Shown here: one piece after another, positions 7,942 to 15,358 of the stretch
Position numbering within the stretch: the first letter of the stretch is position 1
Layout: each line of letters opens with the position of its first letter
Source: Haloferax larsenii JCM 13917
GTDB lineage: Archaea; Halobacteriota; Halobacteria; Halobacteriales; Haloferacaceae
Assembly: GCF_000336955.1 (NCBI RefSeq)
Contig: NZ_AOLI01000019.1
Span: 339,063 to 384,811, forward strand
Direction of reading: 5' to 3'
Length of the DNA stretch: 45,749 bases
The notes under the pieces: generated by a model
Database searches by the model: none
Seen by the model: only the letters and a program-made list of their open reading frames with translations
Told to the model about the DNA's origin: nothing
Made by a program: the position numbers and the translations under genes

Positions 7942-8985
7942 ATGAGCGACACGCGACGCGCCCTCTTGTCCGCCCTCGCCGACGGACCCGTCTCTGGTCC
8001 CGAACTCGCCGACCGTCTCGACATCTCCCGCGCTGCCGTCTGGAAGCACGTCGAGTCGCTCCGCGACGAGGGATTCGTCGTCGAGAGCGAGAGCGACGGC
8101 TACGTCGTCACCGAGGTCCCGGAGTACGGCGGCCCGGCAATCGAATACGGACTCGAAGCCGACTACGACGTGGCGTTTCACGACGTCCTGGGGTCGACGA
8201 ACGACACCGCCCGCGAACTCGCCGCCGAGGGCGAGAGCGACGTCGTGGTCGTCGCCCGCGAGCAGTCAGCCAGCAAGGGCCGAAAAGAGCGCGCGTGGAC
8301 CGCCCCCGACGGTGGCGTCTGGATGAGTGTGCTCATTCGCCCCGACGAGCCGCCCGCGTTCGCCCCGCTGTACACCTTGGCGATGGCCGTCGCCGTCTGT
8401 GATGCAGCGCGTGAAGCGGGTGTGGACGCGAGTATCAAGTGGCCGAACGATGTCATCGTGAGTCGCCCGTCAAAGCGGGCGGCGAGCGATGGCTCATCTG
8501 ACTCGGGCGAGTCAGATGGTGTGATTGTGAGCGAATCAAGCGATGACTCGCCGGATACAGAAGCCTCCGACCACGACTACCGAAAACTCTGCGGCATCCT
8601 GACCGAGATGGAGGGCGAGGCCGACCGCGTCTCGTGGTTAGTCATCGGACCAGGAACCAACGTCAACATCGCCCCAGAGGAACTTCCCGAGGAAGCGACC
8701 AGTGTCTCCGCAGAGGCGGCCCCGGTCGAACGCCGCATCTTCGTCCAGCGAGTGCTCGAACGCTTCGACGAACTCCGTGCCGACCTCGACAGTGTGCTTC
8801 CGGCGTGGCGCGAGCGAGCAGACACGCTCGGGCGACGGGTGCGCGTTCACACGGCGAACGGCGTCGTCGAAGGCGAAGCTATCGACATCGAACATCCCGG
8901 GACGCTGGTCGTCCGAACCGACGACGGCGAAACGCGAGTCCACGCCGGCGACTGCGAACACCTCCGTCCAGTGGCGGAAACGTAG
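7942..8985 (+). CDS. birA: Biotin--protein ligase with N-terminal HTH (BirA type)
   Basis: 347 residues. It makes biotinyl-AMP and attaches biotin to the BCCP lysine, here most likely that of the adjacent PccA. Residues 1-60 are a winged helix (LLSALADGPVSGPELADRLD, then ISRAAVWKHVESLR), as in BirA proteins that also act as repressors. The catalytic part has DVLGSTNDTARELA, the biotinyl-AMP loop GRKERAWTAPDGG, and KWPNDV around residue 170, with a C-terminal SH3-like domain (VRVHTANGVVEGEAI). Between KWPNDVIV and KLCGIL is an insertion of about 36-40 Ser/Asp/Glu-rich residues (174-213), where family members usually have only a few. The DNA of the insertion is full of inverted repeats. The gene ends two bases before the convergent UspA gene. 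Confidence 0.92.
   Translation: MSDTRRALLSALADGPVSGPELADRLDISRAAVWKHVESLRDEGFVVESESDGYVVTEVPEYGGPAIEYGLEADYDVAFHDVLGSTNDTARELAAEGESDVVVVAREQSASKGRKERAWTAPDGGVWMSVLIRPDEPPAFAPLYTLAMAVAVCDAAREAGVDASIKWPNDVIVSRPSKRAASDGSSDSGESDGVIVSESSDDSPDTEASDHDYRKLCGILTEMEGEADRVSWLVIGPGTNVNIAPEELPEEATSVSAEAAPVERRIFVQRVLERFDELRADLDSVLPAWRERADTLGRRVRVHTANGVVEGEAIDIEHPGTLVVRTDDGETRVHAGDCEHLRPVAET
8461..8580. repeat. Palindrome-rich insertion within birA
   Basis: This segment encodes the extra residues 174-213 of BirA. It holds several inverted repeats: CGCCCG/CGGGCG at 8464-8469 and 8476-8481; GAGC/GCTC at 8484-8495; a perfect 11-bp-arm palindrome at 8495-8518 (CATCTGACTCG, GG, then its complement); and GAGTCA...TGACTC around 8509-8550. 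The reading frame stays open through it. It could be a small palindromic element that landed in the gene, or a locally evolved linker. Confidence 0.55.
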
Positions 8986-8986
8986 G

Positions 8987-9520
8987 TTACTCGTCGGCGG
9001 TCGCCGCGGCGTCGGTCCCCGAATCGGCCGACGCGCCCGCCTCTGATTCGGCAGACGTGACATCTATCAGCGGGTCAGACTCCTGTCCGCCCTCGATTCT
9101 GACCGTCAGTACGGGGACGCTCGACGCGCGGACGACCTTCTCCGCGACCGACCCGAGGAGCAGGCGGTCGATACCGCCGCGACCGTGTGTTCCCATCACG
9201 ATGAGGTCGCACTCGCCGCGCTCGGCGAACTCGACGATTTCGCGACTCGGCGTCCCTTCGAGGATGTGCGTCTCGACCGGAATGTCCCGCGCGCTCGCAG
9301 CGCGCTCGACGAGTTCGACCGCTGCCTCGGCGTCTTCCCGCAACAGGTCGTCGAGCCCCTCCCACGAGGACTCCATCGGCAATCCCGCAAAACTCCCGGC
9401 GTTGACTACGTACACGCCGTGGAGTTCTGCACCGTGGACTGATGCGAGGGCGGCGGCATGGGCTGCGACGCGGTCTGAGCCGTCTGAGCCGTCGATTGGG
9501 ACGATGATTCGGTCGTACAT
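8987..9520 (-). CDS. Universal stress protein (UspA family)
   Basis: 177 residues from the ATG at 9520 (MYDRIIVPIDGSDGSD). An upstream ATG would add seven, but MYDRI is the standard family start. The domain shows the alpha/beta fold with the ATP-binding motif GTHGRGGIDRLLLGSVAEKV (G-x2-G-x9-G-S) near residues 112-131, followed by a final SSVPVLTV strand. It is therefore likely an ATP-binding USP. A low-complexity tail of about 35 residues rich in Ser, Ala, Asp and Glu extends beyond the domain. The specific stress role is unknown; haloarchaea carry many paralogues. It is convergent with birA. Confidence 0.92.
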   Translation of the reverse strand: MYDRIIVPIDGSDGSDRVAAHAAALASVHGAELHGVYVVNAGSFAGLPMESSWEGLDDLLREDAEAAVELVERAASARDIPVETHILEGTPSREIVEFAERGECDLIVMGTHGRGGIDRLLLGSVAEKVVRASSVPVLTVRIEGGQESDPLIDVTSAESEAGASADSGTDAAATADE

Positions 9521-9592
9521 TTCTATGACACGTGGTAACATATTATCGAGTTCGGTAATAACGCTTTGCTACGGCAGGAGTACTGCGAGAAT

Positions 9593-9640
9593 ATGTGTGG
9601 TGGCTGTGGCGTCGGCTCTCCTTCTGCGAGTGGCAAATAG
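9593..9640 (+). CDS. Possible microprotein with CGGC motif (uncertain)
   Basis: A 15-codon frame reading MCGGCGVGSPSASGK, with GGAG at 9577-9580 twelve bases before the ATG. It lies in the 219-base gap between the divergent UspA gene and the membrane-protein gene at 9740. A Cys-Gly-Gly-Cys pair could bind metal or be redox-active, but one short frame can occur by chance. The rest of the gap shows nothing else beyond promoter-like AT-rich stretches. Confidence 0.15.
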   Translation: MCGGCGVGSPSASGK

Positions 9641-9739
9641 AGGCAAAATAACGGCCAAGCTCGACATCTCTCCTCCCGGCGTTCCCACGGAACTGTAATC
9701 ACCACTCAACTAATTGGTCTCGAATTCGTTTGTTCACAT

Positions 9740-10174
9740 ATGTCACGAATTGTGTTCGCTATCCTCGGTGCCGTCGTCGCAGTGTTCCCCAAGCAAACGC
9801 TCACGGTGTACGAATGGCTCGCCATCGAGAATCGAGACGAGTGCACGCGCCGGTCGTGGGTCGTCCCCGCCGTTCGAGTTGAGGGCGTCGTCTTCCTCGT
9901 CGCTAGCCTGCTCGGAGGCAAGACGTACCAACGACTGCTCGACTTCAGCGGCGCTGTCGGGGCTGTCGCACTCGCCGCACCGAAGCAGTATCTCGGCGTC
10001 GGTGGCTGGCTCAGCTACCAGTCGTCGGAAACTGTCGAGTGGAACAGGCGCTTTATCGCGGTCGCCCGGTCGTTCGGCGGTCTGGTCCTCCTGTCCGCGA
10101 TTCGCTCGCACAAAAGTGGGGGCGACGACTCCGACGCGACAGCGGAACTCGACGCTGACGCGGAGTCAGCCTAA
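9740..10174 (+). CDS. Hypothetical membrane-associated protein
   Basis: 144 residues. Hydrophobic segments are SRIVFAILGAVVAVFP at the start, VEGVVFLVASLLGG near residue 55, AVGAVALAAPKQYLGVGGWL near 80, and FGGLVLLSAI near 112. There is an acidic C-terminal tail. The PKQTLTVYEWLAIEN/APKQYLGVGGWLSY similarity between the two halves hints at an internal repeat: each half has a hydrophobic stretch, Pro-Lys-Gln and a Trp. I do not recognise a named family. It stands alone, with an AT-rich promoter-like stretch around 9708-9715, about 28 bases before the ATG. The amidohydrolase gene converges on it with a 15-base gap. Confidence 0.7.
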   Translation: MSRIVFAILGAVVAVFPKQTLTVYEWLAIENRDECTRRSWVVPAVRVEGVVFLVASLLGGKTYQRLLDFSGAVGAVALAAPKQYLGVGGWLSYQSSETVEWNRRFIAVARSFGGLVLLSAIRSHKSGGDDSDATAELDADAESA

Positions 10175-10189
10175 CGTACTCTCGGACGC

Positions 10190-11203
10190 TCAGAGAGACA
10201 CGTCTTTCACGTCCGCCATTCCGGCGCGGCGGACGACGGCGCGAACCACGTCCTGCACGCCGGCTAAGTTGTCCGAGTCGCCGTCGAGGACGAGGAGTTT
10301 CGCGTCGCGTCCCTCCTCGACGAGACCGTAGTTCAGACCGGCGATGTCCGCACCATTGATGGTCGCCATGCGGAGAATCTCGACTGCGGGCACGTCGGCC
10401 AGTTTCGACGTGAACTCCATCTCGCGGAACATCGAGGGACTGTTCAGCATGACGTTGTCCGTACCGAGTGCGACCGTCGTTCGCTCGACGAGGTCGCGAA
10501 TCGGCGGGACGCCGACGCCCGTGACGAGGTTCGACCGCGGACAAACGGCGATTGGAATCTCCTCGTCTTCGACTCGCTGGAGGTGCGCGGGTTCGGGGTA
10601 GACCATGTGAACGAGAAAGTCGGGGTCGAGGTCCAACGCGGGCGTGATGTCGTGTGAGTCGCGTTCGCCCGCGTGGATACCGAACAGTTTTCCGGCGTCT
10701 GCGGTTTCGGCTCTGAGTTCCCCGAACTCCGCGTCTCGAGCCCCCGACGCACCGAATCCGTCCGCTTCTCGCATCGCATCCGCCGTCTCGCGGCCGAGGA
10801 CGACTGCCTCGATGTCGCGGCCGTCGAGCGCCTGGCGGATGACGTCGACACCTTCGACGCCACCCTCACGGAATTCGAGACACGCCGCGGTCCCGCCTCG
10901 TTCCATCATTCGGAGCGAGCGAGCCATCGCGGCCGCCTTCTCGTCGGTGCTGGCCGCCCGGAGGAGGCGGTGTTTCAGTCCGTCCGGCGGCGCGACGAGT
11001 TCGTCGAGCGAGAGTCCGCCACCCGCCTCTTTCGCGATTGAATCGCCGAGGTGGGTGTGCGCGTTGACGAACGCGGGAAGGATGATATCGGTCGAATCGG
11101 TGGTCGTCTCCTCGACGGCGGTTATCGTTCCGTCTTCGACGACGACCCGGCCTTCGACCGGTTCGAACGCCCGGCCACGAAGTACGGTCCCCTCGAGTTG
11201 CAT
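10190..11203 (-). CDS. Amidohydrolase family protein (TRZ/ATZ-like deaminase type)
   Basis: 337 residues. The N-terminal beta-sandwich part (GTVLRGRAFEPVEGRVVVEDG) is followed by the metal motif NAHTHLGDS around residue 47, where the two His bind zinc. Further family features are GIHAGE, an AVCPRSNLVTGVG block and LGTDNVMLN with the late metal/catalytic Asp. The C-terminus returns to the sandwich (GLVEEGRDAKLLVLDGD). This is the architecture of chlorohydrolase/guanine-deaminase/5'-deoxyadenosine-deaminase-like enzymes. At 337 residues it is shorter than most deaminases of about 430, so the exact substrate is open. It is transcribed alone; the HD-domain gene downstream is separated from it by 85 bases. 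Confidence 0.85.
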   Translation of the reverse strand: MQLEGTVLRGRAFEPVEGRVVVEDGTITAVEETTTDSTDIILPAFVNAHTHLGDSIAKEAGGGLSLDELVAPPDGLKHRLLRAASTDEKAAAMARSLRMMERGGTAACLEFREGGVEGVDVIRQALDGRDIEAVVLGRETADAMREADGFGASGARDAEFGELRAETADAGKLFGIHAGERDSHDITPALDLDPDFLVHMVYPEPAHLQRVEDEEIPIAVCPRSNLVTGVGVPPIRDLVERTTVALGTDNVMLNSPSMFREMEFTSKLADVPAVEILRMATINGADIAGLNYGLVEEGRDAKLLVLDGDSDNLAGVQDVVRAVVRRAGMADVKDVSL

Positions 11204-11288
11204 CGCTCACGACTCGGTCGTCGCGCCGCTTGAACCTCCCGCATCGAGGTGGGTGTGGGCGTGGCTCTCCTCGCCTCTTTTTGAGCCG

Positions 11289-12512
11289 TCACTCGAACTC
11301 GTCGAGCGTCGTGTTCAGACCGCCTCGAACCTCGTTGACGAGCGCACCGCTCACGTCTAACCCGAGGACGTCAGCGGCGGCGCGGCCCACCGTTTCGGTC
11401 ACGTCCGCTGGGGCGTACACGCCGAGTCGCCACTGCTGTTCTTGGGCGGTTCGAAGCGCCTGCACGAGCGGAGACTCGCGTTCCAACTGCCGAATCTCGC
11501 CGTTGACCATCACCCGCGACGACGATTCAGTCATCGACGGGCGCGACGGAATATCGACGATGACCGACTCGGAAGACACGTCCGCGGCGTCGGCGATGTC
11601 GCGTTCGAAGCCGGCGATAGTCTCGTGGTCGGCGTCGAGAAGCGACCCGGGAACGTCGGAGAGTTCGGCCCAGACGGCCCGTTTGTACAGGTCACGGGTT
11701 GCCAATCGCTCGGCGAAGTCGGCGGTCGTGGGGTTGAGACGGAGACCGACCAAGAGGTCGTAGTCGTCCATCCGCCGGAGTTCGTGGGCGTCGATGTCGG
11801 GTTCAGAGAGCAACTGTTCCGACGCCCGGCGCAACATCGCCTTCGAGATGCGGGCGACGTGGTGGGCGTAGACGGTGGGGTTCATCAGGGCGCGAGCGAG
11901 GAGGAGCGATTCGGCGGTCTGGACGTTCCCCTCTGCGAGGACGAGTTCGCCGTCGACGAAGGTGAGTTCCCGAATCAGGCGCTCGTGGTCGATAGTCCCG
12001 TAGGGGACGCCCGTGTGGTGGGCGTCGCGGACAAGGTAGTCCATCCGGTCGACGTCGAGTTCGCCCGAGACGAGTTGACCGAACTTCGCGTCCCCGGAGA
12101 CGAGTCGCGCGACCCGCTTTGGGTCGAGTCCGTGGTCGTCGAGGACCGACCCGACGGTCCCGCGCGTGACGAGTTCCTCGACGTCGTCGTGGTACTTTCC
12201 GGTGTGGCGGTGGGTCACCTCCTCGACGTTGTGGCTGTAGGGGCCGTGACCGACGTCGTGGAGGAGCGCGGCGGCCTCGACGTGGGAGGCGGCGTCGCCC
12301 TCGATGCCGAGGTGAGAGAGGGCGCGCGAGGCGAGGTGATAGACGCCGAGGCTGTGTTCGAATCGGGTGTGATTCGCGGAGGGGTAGACCAGTTGGACCG
12401 TCCCCAACTGCTTGATACGGCGGAGACGCTGCATCTCCGGCGTGTCGAGAAGGGCTTCGGCGACGCCCGTGACCTCGATGTGGTCGTGGACGCTGTCCTT
12501 GATGGTCGTCAT
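11289..12512 (-). CDS. HD-domain phosphohydrolase (paralogue 1)
   Basis: 407 residues from the ATG at 12512 (MTTIKDSVHDHI). The frame runs to 12635, but the TATA-like CTTTTTAC 28 bases upstream and the match with paralogue 2 fix this start. The HD signature is complete: [15 protein letters not shown] with His53, LLHDVGHGPYSH with His85 and Asp86, and [14 protein letters not shown] with the late Asp. Members of this COG1078-type group hydrolyse dNTPs or other nucleotide phosphates in a few studied bacteria; the archaeal substrate is unknown. It is very similar along most of its length to the gene at 19038-20207, in the same orientation 7 kb away, on the far side of the glycan-type genes. Confidence 0.9.
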   Translation of the reverse strand: MTTIKDSVHDHIEVTGVAEALLDTPEMQRLRRIKQLGTVQLVYPSANHTRFEHSLGVYHLASRALSHLGIEGDAASHVEAAALLHDVGHGPYSHNVEEVTHRHTGKYHDDVEELVTRGTVGSVLDDHGLDPKRVARLVSGDAKFGQLVSGELDVDRMDYLVRDAHHTGVPYGTIDHERLIRELTFVDGELVLAEGNVQTAESLLLARALMNPTVYAHHVARISKAMLRRASEQLLSEPDIDAHELRRMDDYDLLVGLRLNPTTADFAERLATRDLYKRAVWAELSDVPGSLLDADHETIAGFERDIADAADVSSESVIVDIPSRPSMTESSSRVMVNGEIRQLERESPLVQALRTAQEQQWRLGVYAPADVTETVGRAAADVLGLDVSGALVNEVRGGLNTTLDEFE

Positions 12513-12535
12513 GGTGAGGCTTCGGCCGTCATCGG

Positions 12536-12543
12536 GTAAAAAG
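12536..12543 (-). promoter_or_regulatory. TATA-like element for HD paralogue 1
   Basis: CTTTTTAC on the minus strand, centred about 28 bases before the ATG at 12512, consistent with a leaderless message. Confidence 0.45.
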
Positions 12544-12583
12544 GGTCGGACGCGAGGGAATCGCAGGACGACGAGGCAGAACC

Positions 12584-12658
12584 GCCGGGAGGATGGCGAC
12601 GCGGAGTCGCCGGGAGAACGGTAACGCGAAGTCACCGGCAGGACGGTGGTCCGGAGTC
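12584..12658. repeat. Three 25-bp tandem repeats
   Basis: Three consecutive 25-base units (12584-12608, 12609-12633, 12634-12658) share the pattern [GA]CCGG[GC]AG...GG followed by G[AG]AGTC at the end. A more degenerate fourth unit may precede them (about 12560-12583). The last unit runs into the stop codon of the FemAB/GNAT-like gene, and the array fills much of the gap before the HD gene. Confidence 0.7.
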
Positions 12659-13718
12659 ACCGCTCCGTGAGGAACCCGCCGAGCGGGCCGGGGAGCGAAA
12701 ACGGTACGGCGGGTGCGACGGTGGCGGCAGCCATCTGTCGGAGCGCCATGGGAGTACTCCGCCAGCGGAGATTGTAGTACACCGCGAGTTCGGGGCCGAG
12801 TTTGGCTTTGAATCCGGTGAGCCGCTTCATGTTCGCTCCGCCGAGGTCGTAGACGCTCGCACCCTCGGCTTTCGCCGTCTGCATGATGTGCCAATCGAGG
12901 AGGCTGACGACCGGGAAGCCGACGCCGGGGTCGACAGCGCCCTGCCAGCGGTACACTCGGTCGTCGTCGTGGATGGCGATGATGCCCGTCTCGGGGTCGT
13001 CGTCGACGACCGCGACGTGGGTTCGGACCGTCCCGTCCGGGAGTGCGTCGGCGAGGTCCGTGACGAACGCGGGCGTGACGCGGTAGGACTTGTCCTGTTG
13101 TTCGTGCCGGTCGCGGACGAGGTCGAGCACCATGTCGATGTCGTCGCGGTCGCCCAGTTCGAACGTGAGACGGTGGTCGTCGAGGTCTTTGATGTTCCGC
13201 CGGATGTTCCGACTGAAGCGCGATTTGATGGTCTCCTCGTCGGCCGTCAGGTCGACGTGGTAGGTGTAGTCCGGCGTCGCATCGAAATCTGCCCAGCGAT
13301 AGCACCGCACGTCGGTGAGGTCGGTCGTCCCGCGGAGGTGAATAAAGTCCGGGTCGAACGCGTCGTGAAGCCACTGGACCGACCCGGAGACGAACTCGTC
13401 GAGCGTCTGTTCGCGTCGCCGTCGCTTTCCGGTGTTGGCCGTGTTCAGTACGGGCCCGAGCGAAAAGCTCTCCAGTATGTGCGGGGGCGAGACGACCGCC
13501 GGTCGCCCGTACCGGGTCGTCTCGAAGACCGGAAGGAGACCGACCGGTTCGTCGCCGTGAAGTCCAACGAGGCAGTGGAGCGTCCCCTTCGAGTGCGCTT
13601 CGAGGACGCGAAGTGCCTCAGCCCGGTGAAAGGGGGTTGCGCCAGTGACGTGGTCGTGGTCCACGTATCGGTTCCACGCGTCGGGGTCGGCCGTCAGGTC
13701 GACGAATTCGAGTCCCAT
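12657..13718 (-). CDS. FemAB/GNAT-like (BioF2-like) acyl- or aminoacyltransferase
   Basis: 353 residues, soluble. The first half has the GATPFHRAEALRVLEAHS and VGLLPVFETTRYGRPAVVSPP stretches common in FemAB-like proteins found in polysaccharide clusters. The second GNAT fold includes IKSRFSRNIRRNIKDL, then TGIIAIHDDDRVYRWQGAVD and the late motif YDLGGANMKRLTGFKAKLG, which matches the end of the BioF2/FemX-type acceptor site. Bacterial relatives add amino acids to peptidoglycan precursors or acylate surface polymers. Archaea lack peptidoglycan, so transfer onto a surface glycan or lipid is a reasonable guess given the neighbours. It starts two bases after the phosphodiesterase-like gene ends, so the two are one transcription unit. 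Confidence 0.85.
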   Translation of the reverse strand: MGLEFVDLTADPDAWNRYVDHDHVTGATPFHRAEALRVLEAHSKGTLHCLVGLHGDEPVGLLPVFETTRYGRPAVVSPPHILESFSLGPVLNTANTGKRRRREQTLDEFVSGSVQWLHDAFDPDFIHLRGTTDLTDVRCYRWADFDATPDYTYHVDLTADEETIKSRFSRNIRRNIKDLDDHRLTFELGDRDDIDMVLDLVRDRHEQQDKSYRVTPAFVTDLADALPDGTVRTHVAVVDDDPETGIIAIHDDDRVYRWQGAVDPGVGFPVVSLLDWHIMQTAKAEGASVYDLGGANMKRLTGFKAKLGPELAVYYNLRWRSTPMALRQMAAATVAPAVPFSLPGPLGGFLTER

Positions 13719-13720
13719 GG

Positions 13721-15358
13721 TCAGAGGTAGCCGAGTCCTTGCAGCCGCGATTCGACGTCGTCACCGACGTCGCGGGCCGAGTCGCGGTCGACGGGGCGTT
13801 CGTAGGTGGCTTCCGCTGTGGACGTGACGCCGGGGAGGACAGCCCCTTCCATCCGGTCGCTTCGCGGCAGGCCGAGCAGCGAGAGGACTGTCGGAGCGAT
13901 GTCGAGGAGGTGCGGCGTGCCGAGCGATGCAGTGGGGTCGAATCCGTCGCCCGCGATAGCGACGACGCCGTACGGCTTGTGATTCCACGGTTCGTACATC
14001 GGCCCGAACAGGTCGCCGCGAAGTTCGGCTTCCGGGAACGTCTCGAAGTCGCGCGGGAGGAGCATGATATCTGGTGCGGCTTCGATAAACGGTCCCTCGA
14101 ACACCGCTTCGCGCGGGACGACGGCGTCGAATACTGGGTCTCCGTCCGGGGTGCGAACGGTCGAGAGCTTCTCGATGAGTTCCAGCCGAAGCGACTCGTA
14201 CTCGTCGGGAGAGACGACGCCCGCCGGTTCGCGGCCAGCGAGGTTGATTCGGATACCCAGTTCGTTCGACGTTCGCATGTAGGCTCGGGAGTTCTCGAAG
14301 TCGACACGGGCGGGCACGTCGGCGGCTCTGAGAGTCCGCTGCGGGACGAGACGCTTGACGACGCTGGTCAAGCCGAGTCTCTCGACGGTGTTCGCCGCGG
14401 TCGTGAGTGTTCGGTCCCGAACCCGGTCCACCACGGAGGGCTCGTCCCCGGGGGCAGACGCAGACTCGCCGGGGGCCTTCAGGTCTTGTTTCCAGAGTGG
14501 AATCCACGACGGACTTCCCTCTTTGTCGCGCACTGTCTCGACGTATCCTTCTCGGCTGAGGAACTCGTTGACGCGGAACTCCACGTCTTCGTAGGGACCG
14601 ATGCCGTGGTCGCTGGCGACGAGCACGACGTCCGGGTCGAACGCCTCGATGGCGTGGCCGACCTGTTCGTCGGTGGCGCGGTAGACTTCACGCAAGAGGT
14701 CGAGGTCGCCGGGGAAGTCGTGGACTGCGGTGTCGGTCCGCTGGAACTCGACGAAGCCGAAGTCGGGGTCGAACCGCTCTGTCAGGTAGACGAACGCCTC
14801 GCCGCGCGAGCGAATCAGACGTTTGTACTCGTCGGCGCGGACCGAGGCCGGCACGCGCTCTGCGTCCGACGTGGTCCGATTGAACTCGTCTTCGCCGTAG
14901 ACGCGGTACTCGCCGATTGCCTCGCGAACGTCTGCCAAGAGTCCCGGCGGGTGTGTCGCCGGGTCTTCGGGACCGATGTAGCCCGGTATCAACGCGCCGT
15001 CGAACTCGCGTGGCGGATGTGTCACCGGGGCGTTCACGACGACGCTTCGCAGTCCGCGCTCCGAGAGGAGTTCCCAGAGTGTCGATTCCGCGATGTCCGT
15101 CGCGTCGGAGATGCGCCAGTCGTAGCCGTCGTACGTGAGGAACCCGAACACGCCGTGTTTGGCGGGGTTGACGCCAGTGTACAGCGAGGGCCACGCGCTC
15201 GGCGTCCACTGGGGGACCTGCGATTCGAGCGGGGCCGACGCCCCACGGTCGAAGATGTCCTGAAGATTCGGCAGGAGTCCGTCGTCGAACATCGGCTGCA
15301 TCACGTCAAGACACCCCGCGTCGAGGCCGACCAGGAGGACTCGGCGGTCGGCGCTCAT
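13721..15358 (-). CDS. Alkaline-phosphatase-superfamily enzyme (type I phosphodiesterase/pyrophosphatase-like)
   Basis: 545 residues, soluble, with no signal peptide. The N-terminus RRVLLVGLDAGCLDVMQPMF gives the first metal-binding Asp. QWTPSAWPSLYTGVNPAKHG around residue 50 contains the nucleophile Thr in the usual position, and VVLVASDHGIGPYEDVEF holds the Asp-His metal pair. A later HLLDIAPTVLSLLGLPR stretch is the typical superfamily C-terminal motif. Relatives cleave phosphodiesters or nucleotide sugars, or transfer phospho-groups to glycans. The gene overlaps the amidotransferase gene before it by four bases (ATGA) and is followed two bases later by the FemAB-like gene. It therefore belongs to a glycan-modification operon. 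Confidence 0.9.
   Translation of the reverse strand: MSADRRVLLVGLDAGCLDVMQPMFDDGLLPNLQDIFDRGASAPLESQVPQWTPSAWPSLYTGVNPAKHGVFGFLTYDGYDWRISDATDIAESTLWELLSERGLRSVVVNAPVTHPPREFDGALIPGYIGPEDPATHPPGLLADVREAIGEYRVYGEDEFNRTTSDAERVPASVRADEYKRLIRSRGEAFVYLTERFDPDFGFVEFQRTDTAVHDFPGDLDLLREVYRATDEQVGHAIEAFDPDVVLVASDHGIGPYEDVEFRVNEFLSREGYVETVRDKEGSPSWIPLWKQDLKAPGESASAPGDEPSVVDRVRDRTLTTAANTVERLGLTSVVKRLVPQRTLRAADVPARVDFENSRAYMRTSNELGIRINLAGREPAGVVSPDEYESLRLELIEKLSTVRTPDGDPVFDAVVPREAVFEGPFIEAAPDIMLLPRDFETFPEAELRGDLFGPMYEPWNHKPYGVVAIAGDGFDPTASLGTPHLLDIAPTVLSLLGLPRSDRMEGAVLPGVTSTAEATYERPVDRDSARDVGDDVESRLQGLGYL

Noticed and set aside
6064-8181. Long open frame of 705 codons on the minus strand over pccA
   Set aside because: It is a shadow of the pccA/birA coding strand: high G+C leaves few stop codons in the opposite strand. 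Its composition has no protein-family features, while the plus strand has complete biotin-carboxylase motifs.
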